A stretch of 64,000 nucleotides of DNA from Cercis canadensis (GCA_003255065.1 QAOA01000840.1:1-64000), one strand, 5' to 3'; shown: positions 21,496-33,811, numbered from the stretch's first letter. Notes: generated by a model not told the origin, from the sequence alone. Numbers and translations: made by a program.

Positions 21496-24400
21496 GGCTC
21501 CGTTTAGGTAAATAGCTTATTTAAGTGCTTATATAAGAAGACCTTATGGGAGAAGCTTTTATACCATAAGCTCCTTTTAAATTAAGTTATTTAGTGTTTG
21601 GATATATACTCGAAGAAGTGCTTTTAAAATCTATAAACTCTTTTATAAGCGTTTGGATAAACAAGTGTATAAGTTCTTATAATTGTGAAAATTACTGAAA
21701 AGGACATTAATAAGCACTTCTTAAAGATTGTGTTTGGATAAATAAGCACTTTGTTATAATTTGAAAAAAATAGTTTTAATAATAAAATATTTTATATTAG
21801 TGCTATAATTATTATATTTTGATTCAAGTAGTTAATTTTTTGTTGTTAGTTATGGCTTCTCAACTCAATAATCAAATAATTTTCTTCTATCTTTCCTCCC
21901 CTTTACAGTATAATGTCTCATGATTGATAAACAAGAATTTCTTTAACCAATTCTTATAATAGACAAACTACATGGTGGCAACTAAACACAAGGGTTACAA
22001 GCAATGACTTTAAGTATTTACCTGCAATTGTAAGAACAAATTCTAAATTATATATTTTTCAATCACCAACCATGATTACTTTTGCCCCAACTTCGTATAA
22101 ATATTTAATTGTAAACAATGCATTAAAAATGATAGAGTATTCTGGTCACACTCTTGCTTGACCATTATGTTAGAATCAAATCTGACCATGACAACTTTTG
22201 CAGAAAGCTCATCCTTAGGAAATTCTCTTAGAGTTTGTATATGAGGATGGACATTCAAATCTCTTCCATTATGAATGTAAACCTAACAGAAAAACCATAA
22301 TATGTTTATTTTAGAACTAGAACAAAAATTGCATATGATATTTGTATTTGACACATTCATTAATGTAACAATATCACAATCAAGCAAGTCCACAATCTTT
22401 GGCATCAAGCATGTTTTAAAAGAAAGAAATATATGACGAAAAAAGAAAGAAATAGAAATGAAATTTGACAATCATTAAGAAAATTTAGTCTCGAGAGTTT
22501 CTACTGCTAAAAAAGAAGAGAACAGTTCAGAAAACTAATTAGCATCAACTTCTAATCCAAATATTACCTTGCAACCATTTCAACATCCTTTTACTCATTT
22601 TCTACTATTCTATCTATCACTTTCACAAACACTACACTACTAATCCAAGAATAAGCCATGTCATTTGAACTAGAGTTCAAACCCATCATCATTTGCCTGT
22701 AACTTGAGATAGAAAACACACTACACTACTACTATTCTTTCACCAAACTGCATGTCTAGAATATGTGAGTTTTGTATGCTGGATCAAACAACGTAGCTCG
22801 CATTTCCACGGGAGCAAGATGGTGAGATTTAAAATAACACAACACATTAAATGATATTAATATTATTCTTCACTGAGAAATGCACGGGTACTCAACCGTA
22901 GGCTTCTCTTCGAAGCAAGAGATGTTGGTTCTATAATTTGAACCAAAAGCTAGACTTGCCATTTGAAGAAGGAATATATATATATATATATTATCCTTTC
23001 CAGATTTGCAGTGAAAATGATTATAATAAATACACACAATGATCACTTCCAGTAATTGGATGTTGATATATACCATCATTTTGGTAGCTAGGATTTTTCT
23101 TTCCTTAGCAAGTTAGCAACTTCTTCCTGTTTCTTAAGTAGTAAAGAGGATGCAGTTCATTAGAATTTGATTTGCCTTGCTATACTATACGGTTTTTTTT
23201 TTTTTTTTTTAATTTAAACTGGGTACAAGCTTTGTAGCCGTGGTTTGAATGAATTTGATTTGCTAAAAGCTTTGAGTTGTTGTTTTTTCCCTGAGTGAAA
23301 TGCTACTTTATTTTCTTATGAAAGTATACTTTATGGTGATCAATCATTCAGTATGTACGTACTAGGGTGATGATCTAAGGCAAAAAGAAAAAGGAGGGAA
23401 TCCTCTCTCCCCAACCTCCCTTATTTCCCTTTTTTATTCCTTGCTATCCTCATCTTCAGCATAAAATGATATTTTAGTCTGTAGACCTCACCCAAGAACT
23501 AATTCTACAAAAGAGTGTCTAATCTAACTTATGCATTGTACTTCGCAAGTCTGAAAAATGGCAAAAAGAGGACTCCACATTTGTTTTATTCCTTTCCATC
23601 AATCCAACTGAATTCCAAATAATTTTAAACTTGTTATCTGGTTGTAGTGGGATCTAATATCCAACAGGATATATCTTTATCCAATACCAACAGCTAAATA
23701 ACATGATAAAAGCCATTCACGCCATCAAGAAATCCAAGTATTCTATATGCAGATTTTTTTTATATTAACAGTTACAGACAGGACAACAATTAAGCTCAAA
23801 TATTAACAGTTACAATCAAGAAAACCATTAAGCTTAGCTGAAAGTTTAAGTACACCCTTCATCTTCATAAATAAAGTATTCATGAGTACCTTCATACGCA
23901 GAGATGCAGAAACAGAGTATGAAAGAAAAAGTGCAACAGAAAACAAAAGAGCAGTACAAGAGATGAAAGTGAAAGCAAATGAAACTAAAATCTGAAAAAA
24001 CAAATGGAGATGGAGAAACATAGCAGAAAGGATGGGTATGAAAGAAAAAGTGTGGAAGAAAAAAAAAGATCAAAAACAGAGATGAAAGTGAAAACAAATA
24101 AAACTAAAACTGCATAAAGTCTTACCTGTTAGGTGCGGCAGAAGCTACAAATAGGGAGGGAGAAGCCATGCTGGAACGTTGATGAAGACACTGGGAGATA
24201 CAAAGAAGGTAGATGGTTTGAGGGAGATACGAAGAGTGTTGAAGGTGGAGGAGCTGAAAGGTTGTGGTTTTCTTGTAATTTCTAATTATAATGAGGATAT
24301 AATTGTCTCATTACTTTGCAAAACAGCTTGCCGGTCATCACCCAATTTGGCTTTCGCTTGAGGCTTTTCTAAGAAGCCCAAAAAAATAGCTTCATAAAAT

Positions 24401-24535
24401 AAGCTAAAAATAGCTTTTTGAGAATTAATAAGCTACTTAAATAAGTTAATCCAAATACCATTTTTCTTACATAAAAGCACTTATACTAACAGAAAAGCTC
24501 TAATAAGTTGTAAGTTATGCTATCCAAACGGGGCC
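21496..24535. mobile_element. PIF/Harbinger-type DNA transposon, non-autonomous, TSD TAA
   Basis: The 3,040-bp block starts GGCTCCGTTTAGGTAAATAGC and ends, inverted, GGCCCCGTTTGGATAGC. TAA flanks it at 21493-21495 and 24536-24538, and unit 2 has a single TAA at the matching empty site (39874-39876). A 3-bp TAA/TTA duplication with GG[C/G]-type ends is the PIF/Harbinger signature. GTTTGGATAAA.AAG-like motifs are repeated inside the left end. I see no transposase or Myb-like frame, only short ORFs. A minus-strand CAGGTAAGAC at about 24119-24130 might be an old splice donor of a lost gene. Confidence 0.85.
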
Positions 24536-24947
24536 TAAATCCCACAAAATAAACTATATTTGATACATGCCGTATTTTGGACTTTGCTATTTCTCCTAAC
24601 ATATCTTAATTCTCAAATTATTATGAAACTGCCACGCTTTCACCTAATTAACACTTTCTTGTTCATTATATTCTTATGACCCATGAAATAAGAACAATTA
24701 TGCTATTGCAACTAAGACGAACATGCTTTTATAATATGAAATGTAACACAATTCAAATTATGAAGCAGCAGCCCGTACGATACATAAAAGAATATGAAAA
24801 GGGGTGAAAGATGACATGAGTAACGTTATATTTTAGTCCCTCACATTGTGAGTTAATTTGGTCCCTCACAAAAAAAAATTTCATAACACTGATGAGTAAC
24901 GTTAAAGATGACATGATATGGTTTAAATCATGTGTAACAATCAATTA

Positions 24948-25137
24948 GCATAGAATAAGGAGCTCCAATCATTGATGATGATGCCAATTGAACTGAACAC
25001 ATCAACTAGACACTTGTTGATGTTGTCAGATACAATAGTGGGCACTGCTTTTGCTAAATAACAAACTAGACCCATGAATTGCAGTCTTAGTTTCAGGGAT
25101 TGTTGTTTGTGAAGCTGAAACGAGTTCATAAATTAAG
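24948..25137 (-). pseudogene. CHS/STS scrap in unit 1
   Basis: The minus strand encodes 'YELVSASQTTIP' in one frame and then 'AKAVPTIVSDNINKCLVD...DWSSLFY' in another. These correspond to residues about 238-302 of a chalcone/stilbene synthase: the block after the Phe215 region and up to just before the catalytic His. A frameshift separates the parts, and the catalytic Cys, His and Asn regions are absent. It is diverged from the intact gene 1, so it is an older paralogue relic rather than a copy of it. Confidence 0.85.
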
Positions 25138-25430
25138 TGGAAGAAGAAGAAATGCACAACAGAGAAGGAGCCCAACAAGAATCAGTTCAGACTTCAAAAC
25201 ACCTAATCCTTGATGACAGTTTACGTCCTATGTACATGCATACTCAGTAACTCCCTTATACATTAAAAAAAAATGTTATATACTCAATTAGAAATTGATG
25301 CATTTGATTGAATATTCACCCATACTATTGGAATATGCATCCTCTGCTACCACAATGGATATCCAAGAACGCTCCATCACTATTACATTATATTGATCAA
25401 CCTAACATAACTATCATTCAACCTGTAAAT

Positions 25431-25794
25431 TGTAGAACTTGTATGAATCTTCTGCAACTTTAGGTTGATGCAGATGAATGTAACAGAAAGAGATGAACAA
25501 GTAAAAGGAAAGAAAAGCTAGTAAGAAAAGCGGAAGAGAAAGGAACTCTAAGTATTTGGATCTGAGTTCTCAAATGAGATCAGAAAATCTGAGTTGTGAT
25601 TAATTGAATTGAGAATCAATACATTACACGTATATATAAGACTGATGTACTCGGCCTTTGCGAAGCTTTTTGCATAACTGAATTGATAGCTAATCAACAT
25701 CTATTCAACTAACTAATCTAACAACTTTGACTGCTGACTTAGCAATGCCAGCTCATGCTATCCTGGATCATGAGCATCACTTGTATACTTAACA
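25431..25794 (-). repeat. Copia 3' LTR in unit 1 (364 bp)
   Basis: TGTAGAAC at the left and CTTAACA at the right, followed by a minus-strand polypurine tract GAGTTTGAGGGGGAG. It matches 40911-41274 of unit 2 at the same place relative to the PKS scrap, so this Copia insertion predates the segmental duplication. Confidence 0.88.
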
Positions 25795-26037
25795 CTCCCC
25801 CTCAAACTCAGAGTTCTAGGAAGGACAATGAGTTTGGCTCTATTAACCTAAAGGTCTTAGTAGAGAGTGGTTTAGTGAGTATATCAGCAAGTTGAGCATA
25901 GGATGGCACATGACAAAGAGTAAGAGACTTGTTAAGCAGCTTCTCCCTTACAAAGTGGCAATTAATCTCAATATGCTTGGTACAAACATGAAGAACAAGA
26001 TTTGCTGCAAGAAACATGGCACTGAGGTTATCATAGT
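25795..26037 (-). pseudogene. Copia RNase H C-terminus, truncated
   Basis: Encodes 'CTKHIEINCHFVREKLLNKSLTLCHVPSYAQLADILTKPL', the last part of Copia RNase H before the polypurine tract. It ends abruptly at about 26037, where unit 2 continues through the whole pol gene. Confidence 0.9.
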
Positions 26038-26043
26038 ATCGGC

Positions 26044-26220
26044 AATTCAGATTTGAACTCTTTTAGCTAACGATAAGTTAATTAGTCATCACTTCCTTGA
26101 AGATATACCATGGTTGAACAACGGTACCTTCCAAATGAAATGTACTTTTGGTTTTAAGTTTTCGTATAAAATAATTTGGTAGAAATTTTCCTTGTATAAT
26201 TTTTGGTTTGACACCTATCA
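26044..26220. repeat. 177-bp segment shared with 34725-34901
   Basis: Collinear without indels and with about a dozen substitutions. Here it follows the truncated Copia end; at 34725 it is followed by a copy of the unit start. Confidence 0.85.
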
Positions 26221-26570
26221 AGAAAGGCAAGATTAACTAATAGTTTGGTTCAATATATTGTGGTCAATAAAAATGCTTTTTATTTATTATGAAAAAAATA
26301 TACTAAAATTTTTCCAAGGGTTTATATTGAATGAACAATCTTTTAGGAAGTAAAATTTTTATTTGAAAACCCTTTCTATCACGACAAACAGATCCTAAGG
26401 CTTAGTTGTTGCTAATTACGTGATCTACGGAAATTCTTGAAATGCATCCACTAAGCAGGGATTTAGGTTGAAAGTGGGAACCTTCCTTTACTAGTTCAGC
26501 AACTAAGAAATAAAAAAAGGTTGAATGACATTATATTTGGTACTCTATTATCTTATCTCCTAGACATTAA
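26221..26570. other. Non-coding interval
   Basis: AT-rich, with nothing recognisable. Confidence 0.4.
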
Positions 26571-27645
26571 TGTTAGCCCCACAAGTCTCTAGTCCTATTT
26601 TAATGATAACAAAATGTCTTGTTATTTCTAATTTGTATTATTTTTCTCTAAGTTTTTATTTAGAACAGATTTGAAAAGAAGCCTTGAAGAACTTGTTCTT
26701 GTCTCTGTGATCAAGCTCTTCTAGATAATGAGAATTTCAAATATTGCTAATGTGGACAAGCTTGTCGAGGACTCTAGCCAAATTTAGCCTTTTACAATCT
26801 AACTAAGAGTTGTGTTAGTTGAGATTGGAAAGTTCCTTCTTAAAGTAACTGATGTAAGGTCCTTGTTTCAAGGAAAAGTTTATCTACCTTCTCTTATACA
26901 AAGTAAGGCTTTATGGAACAAAAAGACAAAAGACTTTTTGGTTGATTGACATTGTGCCAGCTGATGGGTGGCTCTTCCTTTGCCTCTCTCATAGTCTTTC
27001 ACATGCACAAGAAAGGAAATATAACAAGGGAACTTCTAAGAGGCTTTGGTATGCATGAAGAGTAGTGAGAAGAAAATATTTTAGAGAGAGAAGGAAACCA
27101 TTTTCAAGAGTTCTACTCTTCTTCATCCTTTTGGTTATCTCTTCATGTTTCAAGAACTTCATTGTAGCATATCTACTCTGTAAGAGAGTTTCTTCTTTGG
27201 GGATGAACCAAAACACTTGAGTTTTGTATCTGGATTTCTATGGGAGAAATCCATGAGAGTGATCTCTAGTGAGTTAGAGAGAGAGAGTATATGGTTAGCT
27301 TGTAAAACAAAAACTATGGTTGTGAAGCTTGGAAAAATAAACTTGAAGAATAGTAGAATCCCATGATATGGGATAAGTGGATGTAGGCATGTTAAGCCGA
27401 ACCACTATAAATATTCTTGCAGATTTTCTTTCTCTTCATCTCTGATCTTTTGGATTAATTTCTATTTAGTTCTATATGGTTTACTAAGTTATCTCTTTGT
27501 ATTCAAATCTGGTATTTGTCAAAGAACTAGTTTCTTAATCAAATCTGTGATTTGAATTTGTTTATATCATAATCGTTTTTTTTTTAAGAGCAATTTTTAA
27601 CTATTCCTATTCATCCCCCCTCTTGGAATAGACCTGCAACTCTCA
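26571..27645 (+). mobile_element. Probable solo LTR of a Copia family (1,075 bp)
   Basis: Starts TGTTAGCCCCACAAG, has the TTTTAATGATAACAAAA block and ends at CTATTC.CCCCCCTC...CTCTCA. These are landmarks of the long LTRs of the plant Copia lineage whose interior lies at 28986-32359. Flanks ATTAA and CTTAA agree in four of five bases. No primer-binding site follows, so it is most likely a solo LTR. The minus-strand ORF at 26989-27216 is not a gene. Confidence 0.72.
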
Positions 27646-27901
27646 CTTAATTGGTTATAACAATGAATACCAGCAATTCTGTTTTACTAATTATAAGTTG
27701 AATCAAATGGTTGCATGGGAATTTTAACATATAAAACTTATACCTAATAATTTGCTTTGAGGATTATCTGTTCTTGACATAGTGTGAATGGTTGAGTTCA
27801 ATCCTTGTTGAGTTTTTCATTAACAATAAACTTAGACAAGCACAACTTGAAATAATGGTTGCTGATCTCTCATCTATGCTGATCATAAAGCTTCAAGGAT
27901 A

Positions 27902-28983
27902 TGTTAGTTCCACTATTCTCTGTCATGCTTTTGATGATAACAAATGATTAAGTATCTTCTAATTTGTGTTGTGTTTGAGTATTATTCTAAGTGCAGGTTA
28001 GTAAAGATATCTAAGAATTGGTTCTACTTGTTCGAAAGAACTAGTTCTTAAACCAGTTCTTCTCTTCTGGCTGCTGCTGTTCATGCTAAGTTTTTTAGAT
28101 CTCAAAGTTCTTGTCAAAATGCTGCTTCACGTGTTGTATAACCGTTTCCCTTTGAAAGTTTGGTGGAGATCCGTTCTTTAAAGGAAGATAGTATAAAGTA
28201 ATCATTCTGGTTACACAAGAAAATAGTTAGTGGAGCTGAAATGTATCTCAGCCTTACAGCTGTCACATGACCAAAGGTGGAGATTCTTCTTCACGTGCTG
28301 CCCTTCTCTTTTTATTGCAACACTCCCAGGTCATTTTAGAAGAAGCAGAGAAGAGAAGAAGAAAAGAAGTAATATAGAGACTTCGATCCTCCATTCTTAC
28401 CAGTATTCCTTTTCTTTTTTATGTTAAGAAACTTGTAAAATCTGCTCTATGGAGAGTGAGAGTACCTCAATGGAACTATATTTCTTTTTGAGTGTTGTTA
28501 ACTCAGAAATTCAGTAGGAAATTCTTGAGAGAGACTTCTAGGCATTATACTAGAAGGAGAAAGTTTCTTGGTGAGCTTTTGTGAGAAAAACCAAGGGTGT
28601 AAGAAGCTTGGACAAATTAACCTCAGATTTTAGTGGAACCTCAATGCTTGGGAGAAGTGGATGTAGGCCTTAGTGCTGAACCACTATAAAAACTTGTGCT
28701 AAGATCTTCTCATCATTTCTCTTTAAAGTTTCTGTTGATTATGAATTTCGTATGCCATTAATTCTGGTTACTAATAAAGTGTGTTTTCTGATTTAATTTT
28801 CAACCATTGTACTGCATGAATCAGATTCTCATAAGTTTATGTTTTAATTTGGCTCTAAAGCTATAGAATATACTTCTGTAGTATTCTAGCTTATGAATTA
28901 ATTTTTGGATTCACTCATTTGATTCAAGAAATTTTGAGAAACTCCTATTCACCCCCCTCTAGGAGTGTTTCCTGCTACTTTCA
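27902..28983 (+). repeat. 5' LTR of the plus-strand Copia element (1,082 bp)
   Basis: TGTTAGTTCC at the start, a TTTTGATGATAACAAA block, and CTATTCACCCCCCTCTAGG before the final TTTCA; two bases then separate it from the primer-binding site. It is related to the LTRs at 26571 and 32736 but clearly diverged. Confidence 0.82.
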
Positions 28984-28985
28984 AT

Positions 28986-28997
28986 TGGTATCAGAGC
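28986..28997 (+). other. Primer-binding site, initiator-Met tRNA type
   Basis: TGGTATCAGAGC two bases after the 5' LTR, the standard plant Copia site. Confidence 0.93.
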
Positions 28998-29069
28998 TCG
29001 GTGCTCAATTTATTTTGTTGGTTTAACTAACCAAGAGCAAAAGATCTGTATTATTCAGTTGGAAGAATC

Positions 29070-29985
29070 ATGAACAATCAAAATGAGTCACACTCTTCAC
29101 ACAAGCCTCCTTTCTTCAATGGAGAGAACTATCCCTACTGGAAGCATCGCATGGAGATGTACCTAGAGGCCATTGACTATGAAGTTTGGCAAATCGTCAG
29201 AAAAGGTCTTACACCTCCAACTAAGATGGTAAATGATGTAGCAGTTTTAAAAGAAGAACATGAGTATTTTGCAGAAGATAAACTTAAGTTCACTCTTAAC
29301 TCTAAGGCAAGATATAACATAGTTTGTGCTATGTCTGCTAAAGAGTATGAGAATATAGCATAATGCAACATTGCAAAAGAGATGTGGGACATACTAGCTG
29401 CAATCCATGAAAGAACCAGCCATGTCAAGGAAGCAAAGATGATATCTACTCCACTGAGTATGAGATGTTTCACATGACTCAGGATGAGCCTCTAGACTCC
29501 TTTTTTGCTTGATTCCTAAGCATTATAAATAGTCTCAAAGGGCTTGGCAGAATTTATTCTCAGAAGGAGCAAGTTAAGAAAATCCTAAGATGTCTCACTG
29601 AGAAATGGGACTCTAAGGTCACTGTTCTGCTTCAATATACGTAATCAAATGAACTCACAATGGATGCTCTAAGAGGAACTCTGGAGTCATACCAGATAAT
29701 GATCATGCAGAAGAAATCTATTGCAATTGATAGGAAGAAGAGCTTGGCTCTTATTTCAAATGTTGTAGAAACTAGTATTATGGAAGATTCTGTGTCAAGT
29801 GATGAAGATATAGCTCTCATTACTAAAAGAGTTTTAGATATGATGAAAAAAAGAAAGGAGAGGAAAAAAATTTAGTCAAGAGGTCAAAAGAACTTCACAA
29901 GAAGAGAACCTTCTAAAGACCCTATCATCTGCTACGAGTGCAAGAAACCAGGCTATATCAAGCCTAAGTGTCCTAACCTAAAGGA
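29070..29985 (+). pseudogene. Copia gag, broken
   Basis: The start at 29070 gives 'PPFFNGENYPYWKHRMEMYL', a typical gag N-terminus. Stops occur at 29361 and several later points. The zinc knuckle at 29930-29971 reads CYECKKPGYIKPKC: the three cysteines are kept, but the histidine of the CCHC box is a tyrosine, which should impair RNA binding even without the stops. Confidence 0.88.
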
Positions 29986-30019
29986 GAAGAAATTCCTCAA
30001 GAAGGACAAAAAGAAGGCA

Positions 30020-31954
30020 ATGGTTGCAGCTTGGAGTGATGAGGACTCAACGTCTAATAGTGAGGATTCTAATGAAGAAAACCTAGCAAATTTTTGTTTG
30101 ATGGCCAAGGAAGAAGGAATCAGTGAAAAGAGAGAGGTATGTTATCAAGCCAAGAGTGATTGTTGGTATCTTGACAGTGGCTGTTCTAGGCACATGACAG
30201 GAGACCATTCTAAGTTTGTTACCATTGACATGGAGGACTTTGGAGCAATAACTTTTGGTGATAACAGTAAAGGTAGAATAGTAAGTGTAGGTAAAATCAA
30301 GTTAACTCCTTCTTTATTTATTGAGAATGTTTATTTTGTGAAGGGGTTAATGTACAATCTATTGAGCATCAGTCAACTATGTGATAGAGGTCATAGGATT
30401 ATTTTTGAAGCATCAAAGTGCATAATTCATGATAGAAAATCTGATGATATTCTGTTTAATGGTCAAATAAGCTTAAATGTTTATGTTGTAAGATTCACTA
30501 GATTTCAAAAAGGAAACCTGTTTTGCTTCTCAAAGTAGTAGTTATTGGCTGTGGCATAGGAGACTAGGCCATGCTAATTTGAAACTGATTGCAAAACTTT
30601 CAAAGAAAGAACTAGTCTTAGGTTTGCCTAAGATAATTTTCGAAAAAGATAAAATATGTGCTTCTTGTCAGCAGGGAAAGCAGATTAAGTCTACTTTCGA
30701 TTCTAAGAAAGTATTGTCAACCTCTAGACCATTGCAACTACTTCATATGGATCTTTTTGGACCAACACCTACATTGAGTCTAAATGGAAAGAAATATGGT
30801 TTTGTCATTGTGGATGACTATTCTAGGTTTTCTTGGGTATTCTTCCTAGCTCATAAAGATGATATTTTTTCTATGTTTGAGAAATTTTGCAAAAAGGTTC
30901 AAAATGAAAAGGGTTTTGCAATATCTTCAATTAGGAGTGATCATGATGGTGAGTTTGAAAACAAGTTCTTCAAAAGTTTTTGTGAAAATTCAGAAATCCA
31001 CCATAATTTTTCTTGTCTAGAACACCCTAACAAAATAGTGTGGTTGACAGGAAAAATAGAACTCTAGTTGAGATGGGAAGAACTATGCTTTGTGAAAATA
31101 ATTTGCCAAAGTATTTTTAGGCTGAAGTTGTAAATACAACATGTTATATCTTGAACAGATGTCTAATCAGACCAATTCTGAAAAAGACTCCTTATGAGCT
31201 ATGGAAAGGAAGGAAACCAAATATTAGTTACTTTCATGCATTTGGATATAAGTGTTTTGTCTTGAATAATGGAAAAGATAATCTGGGCAAGTTTGATTCA
31301 AAATCTGATGAATGCATTTTTTTGGGTTATTCTTTAACTAGCAAAGCATATAGATTTTTTAACAAAAGATCCTTAATTGTTGAAGAATCTGTGCATGTTG
31401 TATTTGATGAGATTTACCCTCTCTTGAGCTCAAATGCTCTTGAAGAACCAGAAATTTTGCAGGAAAATTTCAAGTTGCCTATCAAAACTGATTGCAACAA
31501 CGATCAAGTTCCAAAACCTGCTGAATTTGGTCAAGTTCCATTAGAACCAATTCATTCAGAACCTGTCCAAGAAGAAGCTCCTCAGCAAAGTGCAAAAGAG
31601 TCACTTCCAAGAGAAACCAGAACTTCAAAAAATCATCCAATTGAAAAGGTCATTGGTGACTTGCATGGAGGAATGACAACTAGAGCTTCTCTTCAAGACA
31701 AACATGTTAATCTAGCTTTCCTGTCCTTTACTGAGCCTTCAAACATTAGTGAAACTTTGAAAGATGAGGCTTGGATCATGGCTATGCAGGAAGAGCTGAA
31801 TCAGTTTGTCAGAAACAAAGTCTGGAATCTAGTTCCTCATCCTCAAAATCAATCTGTCATTGGTACTATATGGGTTTTTAGAAACAAATTAGATGAAGAT
31901 GGAAAGATTGTGAGAAACAAAGCTCGACTTGTTGCTCAAGGATTCAATCAGTAG
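30020..31954 (+). pseudogene. Copia pol, protease, integrase and RT start
   Basis: Protease core 'YLDSGCSRHMTG' (about 30168-30200). The gag-pre-integrase zinc finger has 'LWHRRLGHANL' and 'CASCQQGKQ'. The integrase core includes 'LHMDLFGPT', 'VDDYSRFSWVFF' and 'IRSDHDGEFEN'. 'YELWKGRKPNISYFHAFGYKCFVLN' and the acidic linker (31400-31700) follow, then the RT N-terminus 'EAWIMAMQEELNQF'. The frame is broken near 30535, 31068-31150 and at the stop after 'LVAQGFNQ' (31954). Most of the 'HNFSAPRTPQQNGVVER' integrase block is degraded. Confidence 0.9.
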
Positions 31955-32011
31955 GAAGGTATAGACTTTGAGGAGACTTTTGCTCCTGTAACAAGACTAG
32001 AGGCTATAAGG

Positions 32012-32359
32012 ATGTTTCTTGCTTATGCATGCTTTAAAAATTTCAGAAATTTTCAAATGGACATTAAAAGTGCTTTTCTAAATAGTTTTATCAATGAAGA
32101 AGTCTATGTTAAGCAACCTTTTGGTTTTGAAAACCTTGACTTTCCAAATCATGTGTATAAGCTTTCAAAGGCTCTCTATGGCCTTAAACAAGCTCCAAGA
32201 GCTTGGTATGATAGGCTGAGTGATTTTCTCATAGGAAATGGCTTTTCAAGAGGAAAAGTAGATACCACTTTGTTTACAAAGCATGTTTCTCCTCAGATTA
32301 TCATTGTTCAGATATATGTTGATGATATTATATTTGTTTACAATGGGTTATACTCTTAA
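32012..32359 (+). pseudogene. Copia reverse transcriptase fragment
   Basis: Carries '[26 protein letters not shown]', '[15 protein letters not shown]' and the catalytic 'QIYVDDIIF', then loses homology within about ten codons. The expected 'LNG' after 'AF' reads 'LNS'. The break point marks the 3' truncation of the element. Confidence 0.92.
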
Positions 32360-32735
32360 TTTCAGTACTTTTTTTTTTCTTTCCCTCAAAGATAGGATAT
32401 TTAAATTATAATGTATATTTACATATATTTTCAAGAAACTCCTTTTATGAGAAAGTGTAGATATTTAAGTCGCAAATAATATTGTTACAGTAACATCACA
32501 AATCACCAAGAAGCCAACACATAAGGACTTTATCCCATGCCCTCAAAAAACCCAAACTTTAAAAATTTAAGTACTTGATCATTTGAGCTATTGCTTAGGT
32601 TAATTTTAGCATGCATTTCACTTTTAGTATGTAGAAGATGAAAAATGACATGCACAATACAACTTTATGTATTATACCAAGAGAAAGTCTCTGCACTATA
32701 AAACTTCTATATATACTATTTTTCAATGTAATAGA
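32360..32735. other. Non-coding interval
   Basis: AT-rich with a poly-T run; no gene and no similarity to the Copia interior. Confidence 0.4.
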
Positions 32736-33811
32736 TGTTAGCCCCACAAGTCTCTTGTCCTGTTTTGATGATAACAAAATATCTTGTTATTTCTAATATG
32801 TGTTTTTTTTTTTTTCTCTAAGTTCTTATTTAGAACATATTTGAAAAGAAGCCTTGAAGAACTTGTTCTTGCATCTGTGAGAAAGCTTCACTTGATAATG
32901 AGAGTTTCGAATATTGCTGATGTGGATAAGTTTGTCAAGGACTCCAGCAAAATTTAGCCTTTTACAATCTAACTAAGAGTAATGTTAGTTGAGATTGAAA
33001 GGTGCTTTCTTGAAGTGACTAATGTAAGGTCCTTATTTCAAGGAAAAGTTTATCTACTTCTCTTACACAAAGTAAGACTTTTGGGGACAAAAGGACAAAA
33101 GCCTTTTTGATTGATTGACATGGTGTCAGCCGGTAGGTGGCTCCTTCTATGCCTCCCTCTTTGTCTTTCACGTGCACAAGAAAGGAAATAAAAGAAAGGG
33201 AACTCTCAAGGCTTCGTAGCAATGCATGAAGAGAAGTAAGAAAAAAATATTTTAGAGAGAGAAGGAAGCCATTGTTAAAAGTTTTACTCTTCTTCTTCCT
33301 CTCGGTTATCTCTCCATGCTTCAAGAACTTCATAGTATCATTTCTACTCTGTAAGAGAGTTTCTTCTTTGGGGCTAAACAAAAACACTTAGGTTTTGTAT
33401 CTGGATTTCTATGGAAGAAATTTATGAGAGTGATCTCTAGTGAGTTAGAGAGAGAGAGAGAGAGTTTATAGTTAGCTTGAAAAATAAAAACTATGGTTGT
33501 GAAGCTTGAAGAAGCTTAGAAAAATAAACTTGAAGAATAGTGGAACCCCATGATATGGGAGAAGTGGATGTAGGCATGTTAAGCCGAACCACTATAAAGA
33601 CTCTTGCAGATTTTCTTTTTCTCCATCTCTGATCTTCTGGATTAACTTCTGTTTTATTCTAAATGGTTTATTAAGTTATCTCATTTTATTAAAATTTGGT
33701 ATTTGTCAAATAACTAGTTCTTAAACAAATCTGCTATTTGAATTTGTTTTATGAATAATTTTTTTTAATAATTCCTATTCACCCCCCTAGGAATATACTC
33801 TACAACTCTCA
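32736..33811 (+). mobile_element. Probable solo LTR, same family as 26571-27645
   Basis: TGTTAGCCCCACAAGTCTC to CTACAACTCTCA, 1,076 bp, closely similar to 26571-27645. Flanks ATAGA and ATAGG agree in four of five bases, favouring an independent solo LTR over the 3' LTR of one large element with 26571. The minus-strand ORF at 33019-33387 lies wholly inside the LTR and is not taken as a gene. Confidence 0.72.

Larger units (their letters stand above)
17636..26037. repeat. Segmental duplication, unit 1
   Basis: From TTAGAATGAGACGTATTAATTAGC onward this block matches 36431-41520, in the same orientation, at high identity across the polyketide synthase gene, its flanks, the PKS scrap and the Copia 3' end. 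Unit-1-only sequence includes the 3,040-bp insertion at 21496-24535, about 130 bp near 21235-21355, promoter sequence at about 20254-20684 and a longer (TA)n. Unit-2-only sequence includes about 120 bp near the start and about 160 bp at 40280-40430. Homology stops inside Copia RNase H at about 26037. Confidence 0.92.
27902..32359 (+). mobile_element. Ty1/Copia retrotransposon, 3'-truncated
   Basis: LTR (27902-28983), primer-binding site, gag, protease, integrase and the first part of reverse transcriptase, in Copia order on the plus strand. The sequence stops matching just after the YVDD box at about 32340-32359; the rest of RT, RNase H, the polypurine tract and the 3' LTR are absent. Several in-frame stops are present. 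The protease core 'LDSGCSRHMTG' and the long LTR place it in a different Copia lineage from the two minus-strand elements. Confidence 0.92.

Noticed and set aside
33019-33387. Minus-strand 122-codon ORF
   Set aside because: It lies wholly inside a Copia LTR, and the equivalent frame in the sister LTR (26989-27216) is shorter and altered.
26571-33811. One large element with LTRs at 26571 and 32736
   Set aside because: No primer-binding site follows the first LTR, the LTR of the coding element inside differs, and each outer LTR has its own near-matching 5-bp flanks, so two solo LTRs fit better.
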